Source: Bacteroidales bacterium UBA3696 (GTDB taxonomy: Bacteria; Bacteroidota; Bacteroidia; Bacteroidales; Paludibacteraceae). Taken from it: 38,255 nucleotides of DNA. The notes below the pieces were generated by a model. That model was not told the DNA's origin. It searched no databases and worked only from the letters and a program-made list of their open reading frames with translations. The DNA is taken from NCBI GenBank assembly GCA_002372135.1, contig DFIN01000033.1, positions 1,821 to 40,075 of the forward strand, given 5' to 3'. This document shows, one piece after another, positions 8,005-15,940 of this stretch. Made by a program: the position numbers and the translations under genes. Each line of letters starts with the position of its first letter. The stretch's first letter is position 1.

Positions 8005-10998
8005 TTAGAACAGATTAAGATTAACTCCAAACAGGACGCTGGCTGTTTTCGGATAGAAACTTACCTTGTCTATACCTGCGCTCCAAACAGCCGTAGTGCT
8101 TACTTCGGGGTCTTTGCCGCTGTAACCGCTGATGGTGAAGAGGTTCTGACCGGTGGCAGTGAGACGGAGCGAACGGATATAGTTGTTGTCCTTAAAGCGG
8201 AACGTATAACCGAGGGTTATGTTGTCACACTTGAGGTAGGAACCGTCTTCAAGCCAGTAGTCGGAGAAGTGCTGATGGTCGGCAAATACCGCACCGCCGT
8301 TAGCCGCTGCACCATTGCCGGAGTTGAGGTCCTTCATAAAGACATTCTGGTTGGTGGAAGATGAAGTACCATCCGGCGTATATTGCCAACGGGTTACGTT
8401 GAGCAATTTGTTGCCAATGACACCACGGAAGAAGATGGTGAGGTCAAGGTCACGCCAACGGACGGTATTATTCCAGCCGTAGGTTACTTTGGGTTGCGCG
8501 TTACCTAATGCCTGACGATCGGCTTCCACAAGGTCGCCTGCCATGCAAGGTTCGCCATAACGGTTCTCATAGAGCCAGTTGCCTGCTTTGTCAAAGCCGA
8601 GGAACTTATAGCCGTAGTAAGTACCTACCGACTCTCCTTCGATAAGAATTTGAGTTTGCATACTGTTGAATGCGTTACCGCTCACATTACCTGCCATTGT
8701 CTGCTTGTAGTTAAAGCCCTTTGCTTCATCGCTCAGTTTGGTGATTTTGTTGTCGTTCCAAGCGAGGGTGAGGGTAGAAGTCCAGTTCCAGTCTTTGGTC
8801 TTGACAGGTACCCCCGACAAGGCTACTTCAAAACCGTAACTCTCCATCTGACCGGCGTTCGCCAAGAGGGTCTCATACTGATAAGGAGGTGTCGGCACTT
8901 CATAGTACCAAAGCAGGTCTTGCGTCTGACGGAAATAGCCGTCTAAACTTCCATACATTCTACCTTTGAAGAACGAGTAGTCCACACCCACATTGTACTC
9001 CAACTTCTTCTCCCAACGGAGGTCGGGGTTCACGTTCTGCGTAACGGAGTAGGCATATACATCTTGACCATTCATCGTTACCACATCTGTTTTGCTCAAG
9101 AGGGCAACAGATTTTAGATTATCTTTCAGGTCGTTACCCGTCATACCGAAACCTACACGAAGTTTGAGTTCGTCGCACCAGTCTTGGCTACGCATAAAGT
9201 CTTCGCCCTTAATACGCCAACCTGCGCTGACTGCGGGGAAGTAGCCCCACTTGTTGTTCGCACCAAAGCGAGACGAGCCTTCAGCACGGACGGAAGCGGA
9301 AACAAGGTATTTCTCGTTATAGTTATAGTTCAAACGGAGGAATCCGGCAGCGAGTGTATGCGTACTGCGACCCGAACTAACGGTCAGATACTCTTTATCT
9401 GCTTGTCCTTCACCAATGGAGTTGTACTTGATATTGTAGGTAGCAAATCCTTGGTTGGTAATCGCATCGCCATCGTCAAAAAAGTGCTGGTATGAGAAAC
9501 CTGCCACGCCCACGAGGCTGTGACCACCCCACGAGCCGGCGTAATCCACGGTGGCTTCATAGAGTTGGTTGAAGTTGTTGCTGTTGCTACGTCCTGCGGC
9601 TCCGGCATCAGCCAAATAGGCGGCACTCAACAGGTTCTTATTAGCCCAGAACGAGTGGTTGTCGCCTTCTTCAAGAGCAGCAAATCCGCTTACCTTCAGT
9701 CCGGGAACGGGCACAATGTTTACGGTGGCGCGAACCGACCCGCGGAAATAGTTACCATCGCCATAGGACTCCTTGAGGTTCATGCCCTCAACGGGGTTAG
9801 TTTGTCCGTTGATGGGGAAATTAACAAAGTAGCCGTTGCCTGATGTTTGGTCATAGACGGGATAGGTCGGATTGAGGGTAGCCGCTTGCGTAAAGTCGCC
9901 ACAGAAGTAGTCGTTGCGATAGTGCATATACGACAAGTCATACTGCATATTGAGCCATCCGTTAAGCGCTTTCTGGTCAGCGGCGAACTTACCCATCAAC
10001 TCTTGCCGGTTGGTCACCTTGGCTATACCTTCGGCATTCTTGAAGTTAATGGAAGCACGATACGAGAAGTTCTTATGCGAGCCGGAAACGGCTAAGTTAT
10101 GATTATGTGTCAGAGCGGCTGTACGTGTCAATTCAGAAATCCAATCGGTGGTACTGCCAAAATCATTGCCGGTCAGTTTACCGTTGGTCAGTGTCTTGAG
10201 GTTACGGAAATCGGATGCAGTAGCCATACCCATCTTGGTATTGTTCCATGCAGCGGAAACATATCCGTCGTAGGTAACTTCGGTATTTGCTTGGTCGGAA
10301 TAGCCGGCTCCGCGCTTGGTAGTAATGATAATCACACCGTTTGTACCGCGCGTTCCGTAGATGGCTGCTGCTGAACCGTCTTTGAGTACATCCATCGAAG
10401 CGATGTCGTTGGGAGCAATCTGGTCAATACCGCTTACGGGCACACCGTCCACAATGTAGAGCGGGCTGGTACCTGCACCTTGGTCCAACGTGGAAAAACC
10501 GCGAATCTGGATATCAAAACCCGTGCTGGTAGGGTCTGAAGTGGAGCGGGTGATGTTCAGACCTGCCACTTTGCCTTGCAGCAATCCGGCAGGGTTGGCT
10601 TGTACGCCCGGATTGAAATCTTCGGCTTTTACACTGGCCACCGAACCGGTTACTTCTTTCTTTTTCTGCGAGCCGTAACCTACTACGACCACTTCTTCCA
10701 GTTGTTCCGTCTCTTCAGCCATCCGAACGACCATTCCGTTCTGGGCTGCTAGTGTTTGCGATACAAATCCGATATAGCTGATTTGAATCTGTGTACCGGG
10801 GGCTACATTGATTACGAAGTTACCGTCAAAATCGGTTACCGTACCGTTGGATGTCCCTACTTCCAGCACGGTAGCTCCGATAATCGGCTCACCCGTTGCG
10901 GCCTCAAAGACCGTACCTGTTACTTGCGCAAATGCGGCGGCTGACATAAACCACAGCCCTAACAATGCAACAAGCGAAATAAGTTTGTGTTTCATCAT
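8005..10998 (-). CDS. susC: SusC/RagA-family TonB-dependent outer-membrane transporter
   Basis: TonB-dependent importer of oligosaccharides across the outer membrane, acting with the SusD-like lipoprotein. The 997-residue protein has a signal peptide (likely cut after Ala24), a carboxypeptidase-regulatory-like domain (about 26-100, GTVFEAATGEPIIGATV) and the SusC junction EEVVVVGYGSQKKKEVTGSV. A plug follows with SPLYIVDGVPVSGI and SMDVLKDGSAAAIYGTRGTNGV, then a long beta-barrel ending in the aromatic LFGVNLNLF. Two ATGs are adjacent (10998 and 10995), so the start is uncertain by one codon. It follows the MFS gene by 42 bases that contain three 7-base repeats; no separate promoter is evident, so it is probably cotranscribed. 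Confidence 0.93.
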   Translation of the reverse strand: MMKHKLISLVALLGLWFMSAAAFAQVTGTVFEAATGEPIIGATVLEVGTSNGTVTDFDGNFVINVAPGTQIQISYIGFVSQTLAAQNGMVVRMAEETEQLEEVVVVGYGSQKKKEVTGSVASVKAEDFNPGVQANPAGLLQGKVAGLNITRSTSDPTSTGFDIQIRGFSTLDQGAGTSPLYIVDGVPVSGIDQIAPNDIASMDVLKDGSAAAIYGTRGTNGVIIITTKRGAGYSDQANTEVTYDGYVSAAWNNTKMGMATASDFRNLKTLTNGKLTGNDFGSTTDWISELTRTAALTHNHNLAVSGSHKNFSYRASINFKNAEGIAKVTNRQELMGKFAADQKALNGWLNMQYDLSYMHYRNDYFCGDFTQAATLNPTYPVYDQTSGNGYFVNFPINGQTNPVEGMNLKESYGDGNYFRGSVRATVNIVPVPGLKVSGFAALEEGDNHSFWANKNLLSAAYLADAGAAGRSNSNNFNQLYEATVDYAGSWGGHSLVGVAGFSYQHFFDDGDAITNQGFATYNIKYNSIGEGQADKEYLTVSSGRSTHTLAAGFLRLNYNYNEKYLVSASVRAEGSSRFGANNKWGYFPAVSAGWRIKGEDFMRSQDWCDELKLRVGFGMTGNDLKDNLKSVALLSKTDVVTMNGQDVYAYSVTQNVNPDLRWEKKLEYNVGVDYSFFKGRMYGSLDGYFRQTQDLLWYYEVPTPPYQYETLLANAGQMESYGFEVALSGVPVKTKDWNWTSTLTLAWNDNKITKLSDEAKGFNYKQTMAGNVSGNAFNSMQTQILIEGESVGTYYGYKFLGFDKAGNWLYENRYGEPCMAGDLVEADRQALGNAQPKVTYGWNNTVRWRDLDLTIFFRGVIGNKLLNVTRWQYTPDGTSSSTNQNVFMKDLNSGNGAAANGGAVFADHQHFSDYWLEDGSYLKCDNITLGYTFRFKDNNYIRSLRLTATGQNLFTISGYSGKDPEVSTTAVWSAGIDKVSFYPKTASVLFGVNLNLF

Positions 10999-11001
10999 AT
11001 T

Positions 11002-11022
11002 TAGTTAACAATTAGTAGTTAA
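11002..11022. repeat. heptanucleotide repeat TAGTTAA, three units, before susC
   Basis: Plus strand reads TAGTTAA, CAATTAG, TAGTTAA in direct 7-base register. It occupies half of the 42-base gap between the MFS and susC genes, starting 3 bases from the susC start codon. The same unit forms a longer array at 19327-19361. Confidence 0.7.
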
Positions 11023-11040
11023 TATAACGTTCTTTTGATA

Positions 11041-12447
11041 TTAATCAACTTTCTTTTTCTCACTGATAAGAGCGGTGGCCAACCCTCCAAGAATGAGTAG
11101 TACACCTGCCACTACAAGCATATATTGTTGCTGAGGAACAGGCACTACTGCTTCTTCAGTCATTACCTCTACCGTGGGGAATAACTCCAAAATATACCCG
11201 CCACAAATAGCTGCTATGATTTGCGGCAAGCAGATGGTGCAGTTGAATAAGCCGAGAAGCGTGCCCATGTACTTGCTACCCTCAATGGCGTTGGTGAATA
11301 GGGTAAAAGGCAATGCCAACATAGCCGCCCATGCTGCGCCGACGAAAGCGAAACTGACAAGTGCCACATACTGATTGGTCACCACAAAGGTGGAAGCAAA
11401 ACCCAAACCGCCCACAATCAGGGAGATGGCGTATGCTCCTTTATTACCACACTTTTTCTCCAACCACGGCAAGAGCATTGCCCACAAGAGTGAACCGCAA
11501 GCCTGCACGGCAAAACATATTCCCACCCAGTCGGCAGCCTCTTGATAATGCGCCGCCGACTCATTCAAGCCGGAGGTGAACAAACCATCCCAACCGAAGC
11601 AATTGAGTGCCACTGCACCATTCGTATAGGTCCACATATACATGAACGCCGCCCAGCAGAAGAACTGCACTAACCCGATGGTCAGGAACGACTTCACGAT
11701 GGTGTTTGTGGATGTTTGCGAGTCATTTGCCGCCTTATCATCCTCTTTCTTGTTCAACCCATGAAACTTGGCATACTCCTCAGGGTTCATTTCTTCAACA
11801 GCGAAGAACGTGTAGAGTACACAAAGAATAAGAATGGCAGCACCTATATAAAACGACCACTTCACCGAATCTGGAATAACTCCTTCCGGAGCAGTCTTGG
11901 CTACACCAATCCACGAGAAGAAATAAGGAAAGACAAATCCGACAATTGAGCCGGCGTTGCAAAGCGAAGACTGAATACTATATGCCAAGCCTTTCTGCTC
12001 CTCATTCACCATATCGCCCACCATCATTTTGAAGGGCTGCATGGCTATATTGATACTGGTATCAAGGAACATAAGGGAGAACAAACCGAACCACATGGCA
12101 GAATTGAGCCCGAGAACAACCCGCTGCTCAAATGTAAAGTCGCCGGCATTGGGCAATAATACCATCACCGCCACGGCTATCAGCGCACCGATTAGCAGGT
12201 AGAACTTACGGCGACCGAAGAACTTGCCCAACCACGTATGGTCTGACAAGATACCAATCAGCGGTTGCACAATCATACCCATGAGCGGGGGCAGAATCCA
12301 AAAGAAACTGAGTTGGTGAGGGTCTGCTCCTAATGTAGCGAAAATACGGGAGATATTGGCACTCTGCAGCGCATAAGCAATCTGCACGCCAAAGAACCCG
12401 AAACTAAGATTAAACAACTGTTTAAAAGAGAGGTCGCGTTGTTTCAT
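11041..12447 (-). CDS. sugar:cation symporter of the MFS (GPH/SUT-like), probable maltose/maltodextrin transporter
   Basis: A 468-residue inner-membrane transporter with about 12 hydrophobic helices. The loop after helix 2/3, IGILSDHTWLGKFFGRRKFY, matches the RxGRRRP-type signature of the SUT/SLC45/GPH transporters of sucrose and maltose. Other landmarks are the N-terminal FGFFGVQIAYALQSANISRI and the Lys-rich central loop between helices 6 and 7 (near residues 230-245). It is the first gene of the operon MFS-susC-susD-susE-like, so it would carry the imported oligosaccharide or maltose from periplasm to cytoplasm. Its promoter is at 12511-12542 and an inverted repeat lies in the short leader. 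The precise sugar is inferred from the locus. Confidence 0.85.
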   Translation of the reverse strand: MKQRDLSFKQLFNLSFGFFGVQIAYALQSANISRIFATLGADPHQLSFFWILPPLMGMIVQPLIGILSDHTWLGKFFGRRKFYLLIGALIAVAVMVLLPNAGDFTFEQRVVLGLNSAMWFGLFSLMFLDTSINIAMQPFKMMVGDMVNEEQKGLAYSIQSSLCNAGSIVGFVFPYFFSWIGVAKTAPEGVIPDSVKWSFYIGAAILILCVLYTFFAVEEMNPEEYAKFHGLNKKEDDKAANDSQTSTNTIVKSFLTIGLVQFFCWAAFMYMWTYTNGAVALNCFGWDGLFTSGLNESAAHYQEAADWVGICFAVQACGSLLWAMLLPWLEKKCGNKGAYAISLIVGGLGFASTFVVTNQYVALVSFAFVGAAWAAMLALPFTLFTNAIEGSKYMGTLLGLFNCTICLPQIIAAICGGYILELFPTVEVMTEEAVVPVPQQQYMLVVAGVLLILGGLATALISEKKKVD

Positions 12448-12480
12448 ATCGTATATAATTTGCTATCTCAATCAGTCGAA

Positions 12481-12504
12481 ATTTGATAACTCGACTTGTC
12501 AAAT
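12481..12504. promoter_or_regulatory. inverted repeat in the leader of the MFS-sus operon
   Basis: ATTTGATAA and TTGTCAAAT form arms of an imperfect palindrome (8 of 9 positions) around the 6-base centre CTCGAC. It lies just downstream of the predicted -7 box, at or right after the transcription start, where it could be a repressor operator or an mRNA hairpin. Confidence 0.4.
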
Positions 12505-12510
12505 CGGCGG

Positions 12511-12542
12511 CAAAGATAGCCCACATTTTTTCGTTCCGCAAA
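12511..12542 (-). promoter_or_regulatory. Bacteroides-type promoter of the MFS-sus operon
   Basis: Minus strand: TTTG at 12539-12542 and TATCTTTG (fits TAnnTTTG) at 12511-12518 with 20 bases between. The leader to the ATG at 12447 would be about 60 bases. Confidence 0.7.
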
Positions 12543-12721
12543 ATATTTTTCCCAAAAAAATGCAGTTCGCACTAACACTTTTCGAAAACAGATACCGCAA
12601 ATGCCTATCATATTGCCGTTAAACACCGACTTTGGGTGTTCAAATTGTCGCAGAATATAGATCGTGTTAGAAATAAATAGGCCATAGAGAGCACAAAGCA
12701 ATCGGTCTGCTCATTTTTTAT

Positions 12722-12752
12722 TTTGCCACACCAAATTATTTGTGCATTTTTG
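12722..12752 (+). promoter_or_regulatory. probable promoter of the GH57 gene
   Basis: TTTG at 12722-12725, a 19-base spacer, then CATTTTTG at 12745-12752, which misses only the first T of TAnnTTTG. It is followed by CGCGC, as in other promoters of this window, and then 27 bases to the ATG at 12780. Confidence 0.6.
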
Positions 12753-12779
12753 CGCGCTGTAACCAAAAAAAAGACAACC

Positions 12780-14057
12780 ATGAAAAATATCTGTTTCGGA
12801 TTTCTGATGCACATACCGTACCGTCTGCGTCGGTATCGTTTCTTTGATATAGGTCAAGACCATTACTACTACGACGAGATGCTCACCGAGGAGGCTGTTC
12901 GCCAAGCCGTTGATATGTCCTACCTGCCTTTGTGCCGCACCATAGAGGAGATGATTCGTTTAAGTAAAGGGCGTTTTCATTGCGCTTTCGCCATCCCGGG
13001 TACGACCCTTGATTTGTTAGAACAATACGCTCCCGAATTGATGGACAGCCTCAAACAACTGGTTCAGACCAAATGCGTCGAATTGGTGCAGACCCCTTAT
13101 AGTTATTCCCTTGCCGCCGAGTACAGCACAAGCGAGTTGCATGACCAGCTGCAGCGCCAAGCCGAGAAAGTGAAGGAGATTTTTGGCGTTCGCTCCACCA
13201 CACTATGGAATACCGAGTTGCTGTATTCGGACGAGTTGGCAGAGCAGGCATACGCTTGGGGCTATAAGACGCTGATGACGGAAGGAGCCAAACATATTCT
13301 GTCGTGGCAGTCGCCCAACTATCTGTACCAATCCTGCGGCAAAGGCAAACAGGCTATTCTCACCCGCAATATGCAATGGTCGGATGCCCTATCGTTCCAT
13401 TTCTCGGATGCCCGCCATCCTGACTATCCATGGGATGCCCAACAGTTCATACGCCGCGTCAATGAATTGCCGGAAGAGGAGGAGATTGTCAACTTGTGGA
13501 TGGGAGCGGAAACTTTCGGACTTCGCCAACCGGCTGAAACTGGTATTTTTGATTTTCTCAAGGCTCTTCCCTACTATGCGATGGAGCAGGAAGTAGGATT
13601 TATGACACCCGCCGAGGCTGCTAAACGGCTCAAACCTGTACAAAGCATCACGGCTCCTTATCCTATCACATGGGCAGGCGAAGCCAAAGACCTGAATGAA
13701 TTTACGGGAAATGACTTGCAACAAGAGGCATTGCACCAACTCTACAGCCAAGTGGAGCGCGTGCATCTGTGTTCCGACATACCGCTGAAAGCCGACTGGC
13801 TGTTGCTGCAAGACGTTACTTATCTGCACGATATGCGTTTCGGCTCGGCAGGCGAAAACGGATACGACTCGCCCTACGATGCCTTTATTAACTACACCAA
13901 TATTCTGGCAGATTTTCTGCAACGTGTAGAGGAGCAGTATCCGACCTCGATTGAGAACGAAGAACTGGATAGTCTGCTCAAAACCATTCACAATCAAGAG
14001 CAAGAGATAGCCGATTTGCAGGCTCAACTGAAAAGAAGGAGAAAGAAAACGGCATAA
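12780..14057 (+). CDS. GH57 alpha-amylase-like protein, catalytic acid/base Asp missing
   Basis: A 425-residue protein without signal peptide, of glycoside hydrolase family 57 (cytoplasmic alpha-glucan-acting enzymes). I start it at MKNICFGF, matching the family start; the open frame upstream covers the promoter. Family regions: HIPYRLRRYRFFDIG (usual HQP is HIP here), ELVQTPYSYSLAAEY, the nucleophile region LWNTELLYSDE with Glu146, and NLWMGAETFGLRQ followed by ETGIFDFLKALP. In active GH57 amylases the last region reads D-x-E-x-F-G and supplies the acid/base Asp; here that Asp is Gly242. Amylase-like GH57 proteins missing a catalytic residue have been described, chiefly from Bacteroidetes. 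The stop overlaps the next gene (TAATG). It may bind glucans or regulate rather than hydrolyse. Confidence 0.85.
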   Translation: MKNICFGFLMHIPYRLRRYRFFDIGQDHYYYDEMLTEEAVRQAVDMSYLPLCRTIEEMIRLSKGRFHCAFAIPGTTLDLLEQYAPELMDSLKQLVQTKCVELVQTPYSYSLAAEYSTSELHDQLQRQAEKVKEIFGVRSTTLWNTELLYSDELAEQAYAWGYKTLMTEGAKHILSWQSPNYLYQSCGKGKQAILTRNMQWSDALSFHFSDARHPDYPWDAQQFIRRVNELPEEEEIVNLWMGAETFGLRQPAETGIFDFLKALPYYAMEQEVGFMTPAEAAKRLKPVQSITAPYPITWAGEAKDLNEFTGNDLQQEALHQLYSQVERVHLCSDIPLKADWLLLQDVTYLHDMRFGSAGENGYDSPYDAFINYTNILADFLQRVEEQYPTSIENEELDSLLKTIHNQEQEIADLQAQLKRRRKKTA

Positions 14058-15916
14058 TGCAAGGGATGAGAACGAGGAATTGGTTGTGGGTACTGCTATT
14101 CGTGCTGCCGGTGAGCGTGTCTGGTAAAATCAAACTGCCTCACACGGTGGTTCGTGCGTGGTCATTCACCGACCAGACCGCCATTCCTGACACGCAACGG
14201 GTGGATTCGTCGCACCTGAACTTCCCGATGCGCAATGTGCAGTACGATCACTCCATTCTCAATCATACCAACGGCAACCTCATTTCCCCGACCCAATCTG
14301 CCATCTATTTCAGACGGACGCAAAAAACGGATTTTCTGTTTGCCACCCCTTACGATATATATACCACCACTCCGCAGGATGTTCGTTTCTACAATACGAC
14401 CACACCCTATTCGTCCATAGGCTACAAGCGCGGATTTACCACCTATCACGAGGAGCATGACCTGCAGTTTGACTTTACGGGCAACATAAACAAACGAACC
14501 AATCTGGGAACGACGCTCAACTATTTTGATGATGCGGGGCACTACAAGAGCCAAGCCGCCAAGTCGTTCAACGGATCGGTTTTCGGTTCATACAACGGTG
14601 CCCACTACGACTTGTATGCCGCCTTTACGTTCAACCAATTGTCCAACTTTGAGAACGGCGGTCTAAGCAATCCTTCCGACTTACAGAACCGCAATATGAC
14701 CACCGAAGAGATGCCCGTTCAATTGGCAGGAATGTCGGGGTTCAGGAACTTGGCAGGCTATCTGAACCACGCCTATCGATGGACACGGATGAACACCGAC
14801 TCGGTAGAAATTCCTGTACTCACTTTCCGGCATGTCTTTTCGACAACCGATGCCACCAAACGGTACATCGAAAAGGATACGACACAAACTTTCTATACCA
14901 ATACATACATCAACGACCCGAGCCAAGCCGATACGGCGGCTTTGCTCACCATCAACAACACCCTGTCCGTTACTTTTGAGGAGGCTTACAACCGCTATCT
15001 GCGATTTGGCATAACGGCTTGGGCACGCGATGAGGTGCAGCGACACACAAATCTCAACCCGACGGAGAAATGGTCGAACAATGTGTTTGTAGGAGGGGCG
15101 ATTCATAAGCATACCGGTCAATGGATCAGATACCAAGCCGATGGTGAAGTGTGCGTCTTGGGGCGCAAATTAGGAGAATTCAATATCAACGGCAAGGTCG
15201 GGTTAGGTTTTCGTCTGGGACAAGACAGCCTTACCATTGATGCCACCGCATTTTTCCGAAACGAAACACCCGACTATTTCCTGAACCACTATCAAAGTAA
15301 CCATTACCAATGGGAAAACGATTTTCGCAAGTTGTACCGTTTTCGTGTCGGTGGTGAAGTAGCATATCCTACTCGTTGGTTCGTACCGCGCTTACAGGTT
15401 TATTACGAATCGGTGCAGAACCTGATCTACTTTTCCCATTTAGAAGGACCGCAACAAGCGTCCGGCAATATAAGTGTCATAGCCGCAGACCTGACTGCCA
15501 ATATCACTACCCCCTGGGTGAACTTGGACAACCACCTTATCTATCAATATACTTCGTCGTCACTAATACCTGTACCTGCTTTAACATTATACCATAATCT
15601 ATACTATCATGGAACATGGTTTAAGGCATTAGATGCCCAAATAGGGGTAGATCTCAACTACAATACTTCCTATTATGCTCCTTACCTCAATGCTGCCCTC
15701 GGACAATTTGCCGTGCAGGACCAAATCAAAGTAGGCAATTATCCGCAAATGAATGTATATGCCAGTTTCTATGTGCGCTTGTTGCACCTGCGCTTCTTTG
15801 CACAATACCGGCACTTTAACGCTACTTTTATGAATCGTCAATACTATTCAATGCCATACTATCCGACTGCGCCCGATGAGTTTCGAGCCGGATTGGCATT
15901 CCATTTCTATAATTAG
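14057..15916 (+). CDS. putative porin (Bacteroidota outer-membrane beta-barrel)
   Basis: A 619-residue predicted outer-membrane barrel. The N-terminus has a signal peptide (hydrophobic WLWVLLFVLPVSVSG, likely cut after Gly23). The mature sequence has alternating aromatic/polar strands, for example HYDLYAAFTFNQLSNFENGG, and ends in FRAGLAFHFYN with a terminal aromatic typical of BAM substrates. It resembles the Bacteroidota family annotated simply as putative porin; substrate unknown. The start codon shares one base with the GH57 stop (TAATG), so translation is probably coupled. A start at Met4 is equally possible. No TonB box or plug is seen. Confidence 0.8.
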   Translation: MQGMRTRNWLWVLLFVLPVSVSGKIKLPHTVVRAWSFTDQTAIPDTQRVDSSHLNFPMRNVQYDHSILNHTNGNLISPTQSAIYFRRTQKTDFLFATPYDIYTTTPQDVRFYNTTTPYSSIGYKRGFTTYHEEHDLQFDFTGNINKRTNLGTTLNYFDDAGHYKSQAAKSFNGSVFGSYNGAHYDLYAAFTFNQLSNFENGGLSNPSDLQNRNMTTEEMPVQLAGMSGFRNLAGYLNHAYRWTRMNTDSVEIPVLTFRHVFSTTDATKRYIEKDTTQTFYTNTYINDPSQADTAALLTINNTLSVTFEEAYNRYLRFGITAWARDEVQRHTNLNPTEKWSNNVFVGGAIHKHTGQWIRYQADGEVCVLGRKLGEFNINGKVGLGFRLGQDSLTIDATAFFRNETPDYFLNHYQSNHYQWENDFRKLYRFRVGGEVAYPTRWFVPRLQVYYESVQNLIYFSHLEGPQQASGNISVIAADLTANITTPWVNLDNHLIYQYTSSSLIPVPALTLYHNLYYHGTWFKALDAQIGVDLNYNTSYYAPYLNAALGQFAVQDQIKVGNYPQMNVYASFYVRLLHLRFFAQYRHFNATFMNRQYYSMPYYPTAPDEFRAGLAFHFYN

Positions 15917-15940
15917 GACTACACAAGAATAACAATACTT

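Larger units (their letters stand above)
12448..12779. other. divergent intergenic region between the sugar operon and GH57
   Basis: This 332-base A+T-rich gap holds the promoters of the MFS-sus operon (minus) and of the GH57 gene (plus), listed separately, and an inverted repeat at 12481-12504. Short open frames crossing it look spurious. Between about 12545 and 12720 I see no further gene or clear motif. A shared regulator site is plausible but not shown. Confidence 0.6.

Noticed and set aside
12468..12701. 77-residue open frame on the minus strand between the MFS and GH57 genes
   Set aside because: It covers both the MFS promoter and the palindrome, has no recognisable domain and odd composition (Cys- and Phe-rich).
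13389..14027. 212-residue open frame antisense to the GH57 gene
   Set aside because: No family features; the sense frame has clear GH57 motifs.
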